Of a stretch of 64,000 nt of DNA, positions 9,154 through 18,370 are shown one piece after another. Source of the stretch: Franconibacter pulveris DSM 19144 (GTDB lineage: Bacteria; Pseudomonadota; Gammaproteobacteria; Enterobacterales; Enterobacteriaceae). The stretch is taken from assembly GCA_000621185.1 (NCBI GenBank), contig KK211225.1:154954-218953 (forward strand), read 5' to 3'. The position numbers were made by a program, and so were the translations under genes. Each line of letters opens with the position of its first letter. Within the stretch, counting starts at the first letter, position 1. The notes beneath the pieces were generated by a model that saw nothing but the letters and a program-made list of their open reading frames with translations, was not told the DNA's origin and ran no database searches.

Positions 9154-10490
9154 GTTCTCAGTACCGCAAAGAGTTCAAGTTCAGGCTCGCCGAGCATGCC
9201 CGGAACGTAAAACATACAGGTGCCGCCCTGTAGCATTTCGCTGGCCAGAGGATGAGACACATCGAGGCTGAAATACTGGTTTTCCAGACGCAGTGGGATG
9301 GCGGCCGGCACATGACGCAGGGGCATCAGGGGCACACCCACCCGTGATGAATTGACGATACTCCTGACATGATCGGGACTGCCCACCTTGCACTGGCGCG
9401 GGAACTGTTCCTGCAGCTGTGCCACCGGCATCGGCGAACGCACGGAGAGGTAGTAATCCGCCCCTTCGCGCAGGCGTGGGTCATGCAGACGGGCCTGCCA
9501 GAAGTGAAGCCGGGCATCATGCTCAAGCTCAATCGCTACCACCCGCGACGGCAGGCTGGCTTCCAGCAGGTCGCCCAGTAGGTCAAAGAGCGGCGGGAAG
9601 ACGTTATTCAGTTGCTCATGCTGCCAGACAGGAATAGCACTCACCTGGTGTTCCAGTGAGAAGGTAAGCAGGCTGCCCGCAAACCGGGCCAGCTCCGGAT
9701 ACAAACGCTCAGGCGGGCTTTGTGGGTTGCGCTGAAACTGACCGAGCACAGGTTCGGCGCTGTTCAGGGCATTGAGCAACCAGAACAGGGACACGTCGGC
9801 CACAGCAAAATCCGCCATACGTTCGTTGCTTTCCCGGCGCATTGCCATCAGGCGACTCAGCCGGGCACGCAGTTGCGTCATCAGCTGTTCCAACTGGGTC
9901 ACCAGCCAGCGACTACCCTGAATGGTCAGCAGCGGCGGGAGAAAAGCTTCGTCCAGTAACCATGCGCCTTGCGTATCCTGCTGCAGACGGGCGACCGGGC
10001 AGGTCAGGTAATCGCTGTTGTTCTGCCAGGCGAAGCGCAATGTCAGCTCCGGCTGCATCACCGCAATCTGACGGGTATCGTCCCCGAAGGTGTTGCGGAC
10101 ATCCCGCCAGCGCTGGCGATAGCGCACCGGACGTTCAGCCACTTCATCAGGTTTAAGGCAGTTGCCGCCGTTCGCCCGCAGCAGCGGAAGCGCCAGAACT
10201 ACCACCACTTCATGCGATTCACTGTCGAGCGCCAGCGCCGGAGGCAGGGCATCCGCATTATCGGTATCAATCAGCGTGCCGTCGGGGAAACGGACGTGCA
10301 GATGGCGGGCCTGCAGGCGGCCCAGCTTCAGGGCATCCGGCTCGAAGGTGGCGTCAATTATTCCCCAGGGCTGGCTGAGGCCCAGCCGGGCGATGCATTC
10401 CGCAGACCAGGCCGCATAAGCGGCCTGTTGCTGGAAGTGCTGGGGAGAGACCATCTGGCCCCTGCCCCATAACGGTTGTTCCGTTTTCAT
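9150..10490 (-). CDS. tssK: T6SS baseplate protein TssK
   Basis: A 446-residue TssK protein, the trimeric baseplate component that links the TssEFG wedges to the membrane complex. The N-terminus contains the family signature LWGRGQMVSPQHFQQQ (residues 6-21), and the length matches the family (about 440-450). It begins 17 bp after tssC and overlaps tssL by 4 bp. The other baseplate genes (tssE, tssF, tssG) are not in the window and presumably lie to the left. Confidence 0.95.
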   Translation of the reverse strand: MKTEQPLWGRGQMVSPQHFQQQAAYAAWSAECIARLGLSQPWGIIDATFEPDALKLGRLQARHLHVRFPDGTLIDTDNADALPPALALDSESHEVVVVLALPLLRANGGNCLKPDEVAERPVRYRQRWRDVRNTFGDDTRQIAVMQPELTLRFAWQNNSDYLTCPVARLQQDTQGAWLLDEAFLPPLLTIQGSRWLVTQLEQLMTQLRARLSRLMAMRRESNERMADFAVADVSLFWLLNALNSAEPVLGQFQRNPQSPPERLYPELARFAGSLLTFSLEHQVSAIPVWQHEQLNNVFPPLFDLLGDLLEASLPSRVVAIELEHDARLHFWQARLHDPRLREGADYYLSVRSPMPVAQLQEQFPRQCKVGSPDHVRSIVNSSRVGVPLMPLRHVPAAIPLRLENQYFSLDVSHPLASEMLQGGTCMFYVPGMLGEPELELFAVLRT

Positions 10491-10507
10491 TGGCTTCCTG
10501 CCTTAGC

Positions 10508-12052
10508 TTATGATTTCGCCTTCGGCATCTGGGAAACCAGCGACAGGTTGACGTCCATCCCTTCCACCTGGAAGTGCGGCACCGCATAGAGTTTCACGCG
10601 GAAGAAGCCCGGGTTGTCTTCTATATCTTCGACAATCACTTTCGCATCACGTAGTGGGTGAGACGCCTGCAGTTCATCGCCTGGATCGGTCATTTCAGTG
10701 ACCAGCCCACGAACCCAGGTGTTCAGCTCCAGCTCCAGCAAACGGCGGTCCTTGGTGGTGCCGATATTTTCGCGCTGAATCAGCTTGAGGTAGTGCGCGA
10801 TACGCGACAGCAGGAAGATATACGGCAGACGCGCATTGATGCGGCTGTTGGCCGTCGCATCCGGGGTATCGTACAGCGCCGGTTTCTGCGTGGAGTTGGC
10901 CGAGAAGAAGCACGCGTAGTCGCGGTTTTTGTAGTACGACAGGGGGATGAAACCCAGATTGGCGAATTCAAACTCACGGGTTTCCGGGATCATCACCTCC
11001 GACGGGATTTTCACCTGATTGCCGGTGCCGAGGTCATACAGATGGATCGGCAGATCGTTCACCGCGCCCCCGGCCTGCGGGCCACGGATCTGCACACACC
11101 AGCCGTTGTTGATGAAGCTCTTCACCATGTTAGCTGCAAAGGCAAAGGAGGCGCTGGTCCACAGGTATTTCTCATGGTCCGGGCCTTTCACCTGCTCAAC
11201 ATAGTTGAAGCTGCGCACCGGCACGGTGTCCGGACCATACGGCAAGCGGCCCAGGACGCGTGGCATCACCAGCCCCATATAGCGGCTGTCGTCAGTCTCG
11301 CGGAAGGATTTCCATTTGATGTACTCGGCGCGATCAAAGTAGTTGCCAATATCTTTGATGGCGGCGACCTCCTCCATTGAGTTTTTGAGGAAGAATTTCG
11401 GACCGGCAGAACCGATAAACGGCATATGCGCCGCCGCTGACACTTTAGAAATATTGCGCATCAGGGCTACGTCCTGCGGGCTGGCATCAAATTCATACGC
11501 TGAGATTACCGCCGCAATGGGTTCTCCCCCTGGGGTGTCGTACTCCGAAACGTAAGAATGCCAGTACAGCCCGCTCTGGATAACTTCCGGCGCATCTTCA
11601 AAATCCTGGCGCAAATCGTCTTTGGACACATCCAGGATCTCGGTCTTCACGTTCTGGCGATAATCTGTGTTATCCACCAGATGTTTCAGGCCGCGCCATA
11701 ATGACTCAACTTTTTGAAACGCCTCGTGGTGCATGACGGCATCCAACTGGCGGCTAATCTGGTGATCCAGCTCGGCGATATGATGATCAATCAGCGTCTT
11801 ATCGAGCTTCTCCACTCTTTGACCCGACTGGCGCAGACGCTCCAGGAACACCTGCACACCTGCAGTAATGCGTTCGTTAGCACCGGCTTCCGCCATGGCA
11901 GTTTCATCCTGCCAGACTGACAGGTCGCTGAGACTGGAAGCGGGTTTCAGATTGATTTTTTCAAACAAGGAGGCGTAAACCCCCTCAGTTGCGGAACGTT
12001 CCTGGACAAGCGTCTCACCTGCTGGCACAGCGGTTTCATTCTGTACAGACAT
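10508..12052 (-). CDS. tssC: T6SS contractile sheath large subunit TssC
   Basis: TssC (VipB), about 514 residues, the large subunit of the contractile sheath that polymerises with TssB around the Hcp tube. Family landmarks include FLERLRQSGQRVEKLDK-like N-terminal helices, ESLWRGLKHLVDNTDY and a C-terminal FFRVKLYAVPHFQVEG. An in-frame ATG two codons upstream (12058) would place the AGGA ribosome site only 3 nt away. From the ATG at 12052 the spacing is 8 nt, so I prefer that one. It lies 25 bp after tssB. Confidence 0.93.
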   Translation of the reverse strand: MSVQNETAVPAGETLVQERSATEGVYASLFEKINLKPASSLSDLSVWQDETAMAEAGANERITAGVQVFLERLRQSGQRVEKLDKTLIDHHIAELDHQISRQLDAVMHHEAFQKVESLWRGLKHLVDNTDYRQNVKTEILDVSKDDLRQDFEDAPEVIQSGLYWHSYVSEYDTPGGEPIAAVISAYEFDASPQDVALMRNISKVSAAAHMPFIGSAGPKFFLKNSMEEVAAIKDIGNYFDRAEYIKWKSFRETDDSRYMGLVMPRVLGRLPYGPDTVPVRSFNYVEQVKGPDHEKYLWTSASFAFAANMVKSFINNGWCVQIRGPQAGGAVNDLPIHLYDLGTGNQVKIPSEVMIPETREFEFANLGFIPLSYYKNRDYACFFSANSTQKPALYDTPDATANSRINARLPYIFLLSRIAHYLKLIQRENIGTTKDRRLLELELNTWVRGLVTEMTDPGDELQASHPLRDAKVIVEDIEDNPGFFRVKLYAVPHFQVEGMDVNLSLVSQMPKAKS

Positions 12053-12077
12053 CAACATTTTCCTTTAATTTTTTCCG

Positions 12078-12572
12078 TCAGGCTTTCGGAGCAAGGGCAT
12101 TGAGTTCAGCGCGCAATTCATTGCTGAGCGTCGGATCGCGCAAAATGGCTTCCAGCTCTTTACGAAATGTGGCGTTATCCAGAAGATTGGATTTGAGATC
12201 GCGTAACAGGCTACGCATGGCAAGCATCGCTTTAAGCTGAGGGATCTGGCGGGCCACCTGCTCCGGCTCAAAATCTTTCATTTCTTTAAAGCTGAGACGG
12301 ATGTTTTCTTCACTGCCATCACCAGCGAGGGTATTTTCAACAGTGAGGTTAACGGACGGTGAAAACTCAGCTAAAACGCTACCCAGATTATTTTTATTAA
12401 CGTTGATTTTGGTACGCTCAGACAGCGGACGGTTCTCTTGTCCGTTACTGAAATCACCGGTCACCAGCAATTTAAGCGGCAGCTCCACTTTTTTCTGAGC
12501 GCCTCCTGTGTGCAGGTTCAATTTGAGGTTAATACGGGCTTTTGGAATTTCTTCCTGGAATGAACCGGACAT
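12078..12572 (-). CDS. tssB: T6SS contractile sheath small subunit TssB
   Basis: TssB (VipA), 164 residues, the small sheath subunit. The sequence IPKARINLKLNLHTGGAQ near the N-terminus and LKLLVTGDFS are typical of the family. The open frame continues 29 codons upstream, but the ATG at 12572 (MSGSFQEEIP) has AAGGAAC with 7-nt spacing and matches the family start. It is the first gene of the visible minus-strand T6SS operon. The promoter must lie in the long upstream gap; I could not pick it out by eye. Confidence 0.93.
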   Translation of the reverse strand: MSGSFQEEIPKARINLKLNLHTGGAQKKVELPLKLLVTGDFSNGQENRPLSERTKINVNKNNLGSVLAEFSPSVNLTVENTLAGDGSEENIRLSFKEMKDFEPEQVARQIPQLKAMLAMRSLLRDLKSNLLDNATFRKELEAILRDPTLSNELRAELNALAPKA

Positions 12573-13734
12573 GCAATGTTCCTTCATATGACGTGCTTCA
12601 GACGGCTGATTACCGGAAACCTCTGGCACATCTTCCGGACAGCACCTCGCCGCATCCACAGCGATGAAATAGAATGTATAAAACAGACAGTTACGTTAGA
12701 AATGCTACGCGAATTGCATGCACGAACAAGAGGGGAATAGAGCGTAAATGTAAATACTCATGATCTGAGCGCTACGAGAAATCCGCAATGTCAGAGCAAA
12801 TGGATTTCTAATTATTTTCGGTTAAGGCAGATATTCCGGCGCCAGGAAATATATACCGACCTTTTTTTCTCAGTTATTTTCTGTTGAAAAATATTTCTGT
12901 ACGGTAACAATTCAATTCCAAATCTATTAGGAAAATATTAATAATTCCAGGAAGAACACCGTTAAAAATCAATATTGCATTGAATCCCAGAATGAATTAA
13001 CAAAAAAAGATTTACCTGACAAATTGATATGATGAGGCCATTTTGTTTACGCGAGGAAATATACGCCCGTTCCTGGCACTTAAGTTAAGCACTTGCCATG
13101 GAGGAGAAAATACCCTTTCCTCACGTCATGCTTATTTAGCGTAGAAAATAAAGGAGAAGAGTTTTATGGTTAATATTACTCTCTGGATTATGTATACGAT
13201 AAATTGATAAACCAAAAGCATAATATCAACCTGGAAAGTATTTTGAGACGCAAAAGTTACCTTTATCCCTGGCACCGGATCCATTATGCCTTCACTTTCG
13301 TAAAGCCCTCCCGACGCATCGATAAGGCATCTTTGTTCACGATACTTTATGCTACTGGATCAACGTAAAGAGGAAATAGTTGAACGCGTATTTAAGAGCC
13401 CGTGGCGCGACTATAAGTTGGATATCTCCAGCAATCCTTAGGTAAGAGAGTTAACGAAGGGCGGGTCAGGTATGACTGAGGGAGCGTTTTGCGTTTTGCC
13501 TGTTGCTGGCAACGTGAAGAGTTGGCCACTCAAACGCATGTTAATCTCATCCGACGCCTGCAGGGACATAAAAGCGCGCCTACGCTGACAGAACGCCATG
13601 AAGATGAATCTTGCAAGACTGGCTATTTCTAAAAAAGGTCAGCAGTCCTTCGCAACATTCAGAAAACTAAACAGGAAACGCAGCATAACGGTCGCTATAG
13701 TTACCCTATTACTATGCGTGCGCAGGGAAGAAAT
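12573..13734. other. Long AT-rich gene-poor gap upstream of tssB
   Basis: About 1.16 kb with no convincing full-length gene. It must hold the promoter of the divergent T6SS operon. It also contains a 13-codon frame behind a strong ribosome site (13166) and two short stretches with protein-like reading (13349-13441 and 13480-13632) that may be remains of a decayed gene. I looked for a sigma-54 promoter (GG-N10-GC) and found only a near miss near 13074. Confidence 0.6.
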
Positions 13735-14706
13735 ATGATTGTTAACAGTATGGTTTATCGTCCTGGCGGCGAGTTTGAAGTGATTAATGTCGAAGACATC
13801 AGCGACGCGCTTAAATCGCCGGATAACTTTGTCTGGCTCGGTCTCTGGCAGCCCGATCCGCCGTTTATGCAAAACATGCAGGAAGAGTTCGGCCTGCATG
13901 AACTGGCTATTGAAGACGCCCTGACGGCGCACCAGCGCCCTAAAATCGATCAGTATGGCGAGTCGATTTTTATTGTGGTGAAAACCGCCTATATGTCTGA
14001 TGCCGGCCGCATCGACTTTGGCGAAACCCACTTCTTTGTTGGCAAAAATTACCTGGTTTCCGTACGTCATGGCCCTTCGCAAAGCTATGCGCCAGTCCGT
14101 ATGCGGGCTCAGGAGCGACCGGAAATGCTGACGGAAGGCGGCCCGGGTTACGCGCTTTATTGCCTGCTCGATTTTATTGTCGATCATTATCTGGAAATTA
14201 CCGCTTCGCTTGGAGAACGTATTACAAAGCTTGAAGAAAAAATGTTCCGCAGCGAATTTGATAAGCAGGCGATGCAGGAGGTTTATACACTCCGTCGGCA
14301 GTTGCTGGAAATTCGCAACGCCGCGCTACCCGTTAACGAAATATGCAATCAGCTGATTCGCCTGCATGAAGATATTTTTCCGAAATCGCTTCGGCCTTAT
14401 CTGCGAGACGTGCAGGACCATGCTCATCACGCGGTAATGGATGCGGAAAATATGCATGAAATGTTGACCAGCGCCATGCACGTAAACCTGGCGCTGGTGA
14501 CAGTACAGCAAAACGAAGTGACCAAGCGGCTGGCGGGATGGGGTGCTATCCTGGTTATCCCAACCATAGTCTTTAGTATGTACGGCATGAACTTCGAACA
14601 CATGCCGGAAATAAAATCGATTTATGGCTATCCGGTTACGATTGGCGGCACTTTCCTGGCCTGTTACCTGCTTTATCGCAAATTGCGGAAAACGGGCTGG
14701 CTTTAA
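13735..14706 (+). CDS. CorA-family divalent metal transporter
   Basis: A 323-residue CorA-superfamily inner-membrane channel for divalent cations, most likely magnesium or cobalt. A large N-terminal cytoplasmic domain and a long helix (about 150-255) lead to two C-terminal membrane helices. The selectivity motif YGMN ends the first helix (SMYGMNFEHMPE, about residue 275), and the second is around YPVTIGGTFLACYLLY. The GMN motif argues against a ZntB-type GVN protein. The ATG at 13735 is preceded by GGGAAG; a start 7 codons upstream is less likely. It stands alone between the T6SS gap and a convergent cupin gene. Confidence 0.88.
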   Translation: MIVNSMVYRPGGEFEVINVEDISDALKSPDNFVWLGLWQPDPPFMQNMQEEFGLHELAIEDALTAHQRPKIDQYGESIFIVVKTAYMSDAGRIDFGETHFFVGKNYLVSVRHGPSQSYAPVRMRAQERPEMLTEGGPGYALYCLLDFIVDHYLEITASLGERITKLEEKMFRSEFDKQAMQEVYTLRRQLLEIRNAALPVNEICNQLIRLHEDIFPKSLRPYLRDVQDHAHHAVMDAENMHEMLTSAMHVNLALVTVQQNEVTKRLAGWGAILVIPTIVFSMYGMNFEHMPEIKSIYGYPVTIGGTFLACYLLYRKLRKTGWL

Positions 14707-14720
14707 GCGGGGCCTGACGC

Positions 14721-15083
14721 TTAACGCTTCGCCCCTGACTTGTCCGCAAAATCGTGACGGTCGTTGCGCGTCATAGGCTGGGAAATAACCAGGTATTCGG
14801 TATCAGGATTGGCCTCGTTACGAATCTGGTGAAGTTGCCCCGGGGCGACTTCGAGTGACTCGCCCGGTTTCAGTACAAAAACCGTGTTGTTAAGCTCGAC
14901 CGTCATTTCACCGCTGATGACAAAAAAGCACTGCCTTACTGTTTCATGGTAGTGGCACTGCTCTCCCCGGCCCGACGGCATACGCTGCTGAATGACGCTT
15001 AAATCCTGGGCTTTTACCAGATGCCAGCCGTCGCAGTCCCCACCCCACAGGTAGTGTTCTGCGTTAGTTTTACTGATGACCAT
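14721..15083 (-). CDS. Small cupin-domain protein
   Basis: A 120-residue single-domain cupin. Metal-binding motif 1 is visible as CHYHETVRQCFFVISGEM (about 43-60), with His residues and a downstream Glu. The second motif region is PGQLHQIRNEA (about 81-91). Such proteins bind a metal ion and may be isomerases, dioxygenases or sugar-binding enzymes; the substrate cannot be read from the sequence. It ends 14 bp from the convergent CorA-like gene and appears to be a single-gene unit. Confidence 0.85.
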   Translation of the reverse strand: MVISKTNAEHYLWGGDCDGWHLVKAQDLSVIQQRMPSGRGEQCHYHETVRQCFFVISGEMTVELNNTVFVLKPGESLEVAPGQLHQIRNEANPDTEYLVISQPMTRNDRHDFADKSGAKR

Positions 15084-15448
15084 TTATCCTGCTCTGCTGA
15101 TACAACAAATTACTTACATTTACATACCTGGCGGCTGTCAGGCAAGGGGAAGCGAGTGAATAGTTACTCACCGAAAATTATCTTTTTTCTACTATTTTTA
15201 ATGGGATAACATCATTAAGCAGAGCCATAAAAAAATAATTTTTAGCGGGTCGGCAGCCGCTTGTCTCCCTCAAAATTTAGGGGTACATTAGCGGCCGCTG
15301 GCGCCCCAGAATAGTCAACGTTTTCGGGGGAATCGACAGGTCAGGACGGGAAAAATCTCAAAGTACTGTGGCTGCGGTTTTATCTCTCTATACTGAGACC
15401 TTGCGTAGAGTTTTTAAGCATACAATAGAGTATGCGGAGCGATGTGAC
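15084..15448. other. Gap between the cupin gene and ypdK
   Basis: It holds the cupin upstream region and, to the right, the likely ypdK promoter (a TATACT element near 15400). I see no other gene or RNA in it. Confidence 0.5.
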
Positions 15449-15520
15449 GTGAAATACTTCTTTATGGGCGTATCGGTGATTCTGCTGTTGTGGGCCGGCA
15501 CGTTTGCCCTGATGATTTAG
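15449..15520 (+). CDS. ypdK: YpdK, 23-residue membrane peptide
   Basis: A 23-codon gene starting GTG and ending TAG. The product (MKYFFMGVSV then ILLLWAGTFALMI) is one hydrophobic helix and closely matches the E. coli small membrane protein YpdK in length and ends. It also has the same place, next to and convergent with alaC. A terminator follows 17 bp later. Its function is not known. Confidence 0.85.
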   Translation: MKYFFMGVSVILLLWAGTFALMI

Positions 15521-15536
15521 CAAAACACCTGAGTGA

Positions 15537-15568
15537 AACAGGAGCCATTGGGCTCCTGTTTTGTTTTA
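15537..15568 (+). terminator. Intrinsic terminator after ypdK
   Basis: A perfect 8-bp stem (CAGGAGCC / GGCTCCTG, 4-nt loop) is followed by TTTTGTTTT. It sits between ypdK and the convergent alaC. Confidence 0.85.
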
Positions 15569-16804
15569 TTCGGCGCTTTCGCTTGCGGTTTTACTCCCTG
15601 AGGGCAGCAGACCATCCGCCCGGAACATCGCCTTAATGCCGCGCACAGCCTGTCGAATGCGATCCCGATTCTCAATCAGCGCGAAGCGGACATGCGTGTC
15701 GCCATATTCCCCAAAACCGATGCCTGGGGAAACGCAGACTTTCGCATCCTGCAGCAGCTTTTTGGCGAACTCGAGCGACCCCATAGCGGCGTATTGCTCC
15801 GGGATTTTCGCCCAGACATACATAGACGCTTTCGGGCACTCCACCATCCAACCAGCTTCGTGAAGACCTTTTACCAGTACGTCGCGGCGACGTTTGTACT
15901 GCTCTGCAATATCGCGCACGCACTGCTGATCCCCTTCCAGCGCGGCAATAGCCGCCACCTGCAGCGGGGTAAACGTGCCGTAATCATGGTAACTTTTAAT
16001 ACGCGCCAGCGCGCTCACCAGTTGCTGATTGCCGACCATAAAGCCAATTCGCCAGCCCGCCATGTTGTAACTTTTGGACAACGTGAAAAACTCTACTGCC
16101 ACGTCGCGCGCGCCCGGCACCTGCATGATAGAAGGCGCTTTCCAGCCGTCATAGACGATATCGGCGTAAGCGAGGTCATGCACAACCAGCACGTCGTACC
16201 GTTTAGCGAGCGCCACCACTTTCTCAAAAAATTCCAGCTCTACGCACTGCGCGGTTGGGTTTGAGGGGAAGCCCAGAATCATCATCTTCGGCTTCGGATA
16301 GCTTTCGCGGATAGCCCGCTCCAGCTCGTTGAAAAAATCCACCCCTTCCACCAGCGGGACTGAGCGCACTTGAGCGCCCGCGATAACCGCCCCGTAAATA
16401 TGGATGGGATAACTCGGGTTAGGCACCAACACGGTATCGCCGTGGTCGAGCGTGGCCAGCATCAGATGCGCCAGCCCCTCCTTCGAGCCAATGGTGACAA
16501 TCGCCTCGTTTTCAGGGTCGATATCTACCTGGTAACGCTCCTGATACCAGCGCGAAATGGCGCGGCGAAGGCGCGGAATACCGCGTGAGGTTGAGTAGCC
16601 GTGCGTATCGGGACGTTGCGCAACGGTACAAAGCTTTTCCACAATATGCGGTGGCGTAGCGCCATCGGGGTTCCCCATGCTGAAGTCGATAATATCTTCG
16701 CCGCGCCGACGCGCAGCCATCTTCAGTTCAGCAGTGATATTAAAAACGTACGGGGGAAGACGATCAATACGGGAAAAACGACGGATAGCGCTGGAGTCAG
16801 CCAT
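15566..16804 (-). CDS. alaC: Glutamate-pyruvate aminotransferase AlaC
   Basis: A 412-residue PLP-dependent class I aminotransferase, orthologous to E. coli AlaC (YfdZ), which makes alanine from pyruvate and glutamate in the cytoplasm. The substrate-binding stretch [13 protein letters not shown] is near residue 40. Other landmarks are [18 protein letters not shown] and the Schiff-base lysine motif [12 protein letters not shown] (about 245-256). Full length and synteny with ypdK and ypdA support the name. It ends inside the terminator shared with ypdK. Confidence 0.95.
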   Translation of the reverse strand: MADSSAIRRFSRIDRLPPYVFNITAELKMAARRRGEDIIDFSMGNPDGATPPHIVEKLCTVAQRPDTHGYSTSRGIPRLRRAISRWYQERYQVDIDPENEAIVTIGSKEGLAHLMLATLDHGDTVLVPNPSYPIHIYGAVIAGAQVRSVPLVEGVDFFNELERAIRESYPKPKMMILGFPSNPTAQCVELEFFEKVVALAKRYDVLVVHDLAYADIVYDGWKAPSIMQVPGARDVAVEFFTLSKSYNMAGWRIGFMVGNQQLVSALARIKSYHDYGTFTPLQVAAIAALEGDQQCVRDIAEQYKRRRDVLVKGLHEAGWMVECPKASMYVWAKIPEQYAAMGSLEFAKKLLQDAKVCVSPGIGFGEYGDTHVRFALIENRDRIRQAVRGIKAMFRADGLLPSGSKTASESAE

Positions 16805-17048
16805 AGGTTCCTCAGGTTTACGTTAGCGCCCGGACCGTCCGAGCGACGCCGCCACGATTGTGGCATGTATACAAAATAGCCTGAAAAATTTTCTTCTGTC
16901 GAGAGGCAAAACAAACAATTTTTGACGTCGGGAAAAACGGGAACTTTCATTTGAAAGATATCCCTGTTTTATCCGATTGTCAGGCGCTATATTAACTCTG
17001 TCGCAACAAACCTATAACCTATTCCCTCTCACTTATGGAGTTACCGCG

Positions 17049-18290
17049 ATGACCCTGCAAATCAACGATCTGCCCGCCGCTATTCGTGACGTTAAACAGA
17101 AGCTTCGCCGCGACTTACCTCATTACAAAGCGGTGTTTAACGAACTGGAAGCGGACATGAAGCGCCAAATCCAGGCTATCCGCGAAGAGATGGAGCGCGG
17201 CGAAAGCCCGGTTCCGCAAATCCACGCCGAAGATATTCTACATAACCGCATCAGCGACCAACAAAAAGCGTTAATCCGCGAGCGCGGCTGCTGCGTGATT
17301 AAAGGGGTATTTGCAGAAAACCAGGCGCGCGCCTGGAATAAGGAAATCGGCGACTACCTGGAACGCAATAACTTCGTCGAAAAACTGAAAAACGCCGCTG
17401 AAGATAACTACTTCGGTACGCTTGCCGACAGTAAGCCGCAGATCTACGGCATCTACTGGTCGAAGCCACAGGTAGAAGCGCGTCAGCACGAACGCATGAA
17501 AGCCGCGCAGGTGTTCCTCAATAACCTCTGGCAGACGGAAAGCCAGGGCAAGCAGCATTTCGATCCGAACCGCGTAGTGACTTATGCAGACCGCACCCGC
17601 CGCCGCCCGCCGCGCTCCTCTTCGCTGGGCCTGTCGCCGCATGTGGATGGCGGCTCGGTGGAACGCTGGCTGGATGAAAATTTCCGCCACGTTTATCGTC
17701 ATGTCTTTAGCGGCGAATGGCGTCGTTATAATCCCTTTGAGGCTGAGGGACGCACCGAAGCGCGGGAAATCCCCTCCCCGGCGGTCTGCTCTATGTTCCG
17801 CACTTTCCAGGGCTGGACGGCGCTCAGCGAACAGCGCAAACACGGCGGCACGCTGACGCTGCTGCCCATTGCCAACGCCATGGCTTACATCCTGCTGCGC
17901 GCCCTTCAGGATGATGTGCCGGAGGAGTCGTTGTGCGAGGCGAAGCCTGGCCGCGCATTATCTATTAACGAACAGTGGCATCCCCTTTTACTGACTGGGA
18001 TTTCCTCAATTCCTGATATGGAGCCGGGCGACACGGTTTTCTGGCACTGTGATGTTATACACGCCGTGGAAAACGAACATCAGGGCGAGTTTGACAGCAA
18101 CGTAATGTATATCGCCGCCGCACCCTGGTGCGAGAAAAACGCCGCCTACCTCAAGCGCCAGTGGCCGGCGTTTGTTGAAGGCAGATCCCCGCCCGATTTC
18201 GCCGCCGACGACTTTGAAGTGGATTTTACCGGCCGCGCTACCGAAGCCTGTCTCACCCCGGCCGGCCGTGAACAGCTGAAAGGCGAATAA
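17049..18290 (+). CDS. DUF1479 (YbiU-like) putative Fe(II) oxygenase
   Basis: A 413-residue DUF1479 protein similar to E. coli YbiU. A jelly-roll iron site is suggested by [12 protein letters not shown] (HxD) and the later [12 protein letters not shown], consistent with a 2-oxoglutarate/Fe(II)-dioxygenase-like fold; no activity is established for the family as far as I know. The ATG at 17049 has GGAG at proper spacing; an upstream in-frame ATG lacks one. In E. coli alaC and ypdA are adjacent, so this gene is an insertion relative to that order. A terminator follows. Confidence 0.85.
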   Translation: MTLQINDLPAAIRDVKQKLRRDLPHYKAVFNELEADMKRQIQAIREEMERGESPVPQIHAEDILHNRISDQQKALIRERGCCVIKGVFAENQARAWNKEIGDYLERNNFVEKLKNAAEDNYFGTLADSKPQIYGIYWSKPQVEARQHERMKAAQVFLNNLWQTESQGKQHFDPNRVVTYADRTRRRPPRSSSLGLSPHVDGGSVERWLDENFRHVYRHVFSGEWRRYNPFEAEGRTEAREIPSPAVCSMFRTFQGWTALSEQRKHGGTLTLLPIANAMAYILLRALQDDVPEESLCEAKPGRALSINEQWHPLLLTGISSIPDMEPGDTVFWHCDVIHAVENEHQGEFDSNVMYIAAAPWCEKNAAYLKRQWPAFVEGRSPPDFAADDFEVDFTGRATEACLTPAGREQLKGE

Positions 18291-18299
18291 CGCAGCACA

Positions 18300-18333
18300 C
18301 CTGGCGGCTGGTCATCTGCCGCCAGGTTTTCTA
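18300..18333 (+). terminator. Intrinsic terminator after the DUF1479 gene
   Basis: A 9-bp GC-rich stem (CCTGGCGGC / GCCGCCAGG, 9-nt loop) followed by TTTTCTATT, 10 bp after the stop codon. Confidence 0.85.
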
Positions 18334-18370
18334 TTATGACCTTTCTCCCTGATGACAACCCGAGTATTAC

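Noticed and set aside
13060-13100. Sigma-54 promoter (TGGCAC motif) upstream of the T6SS genes
   Set aside because: The GG and GC elements are 12 bases apart instead of 10, and the orientation is away from tssB.
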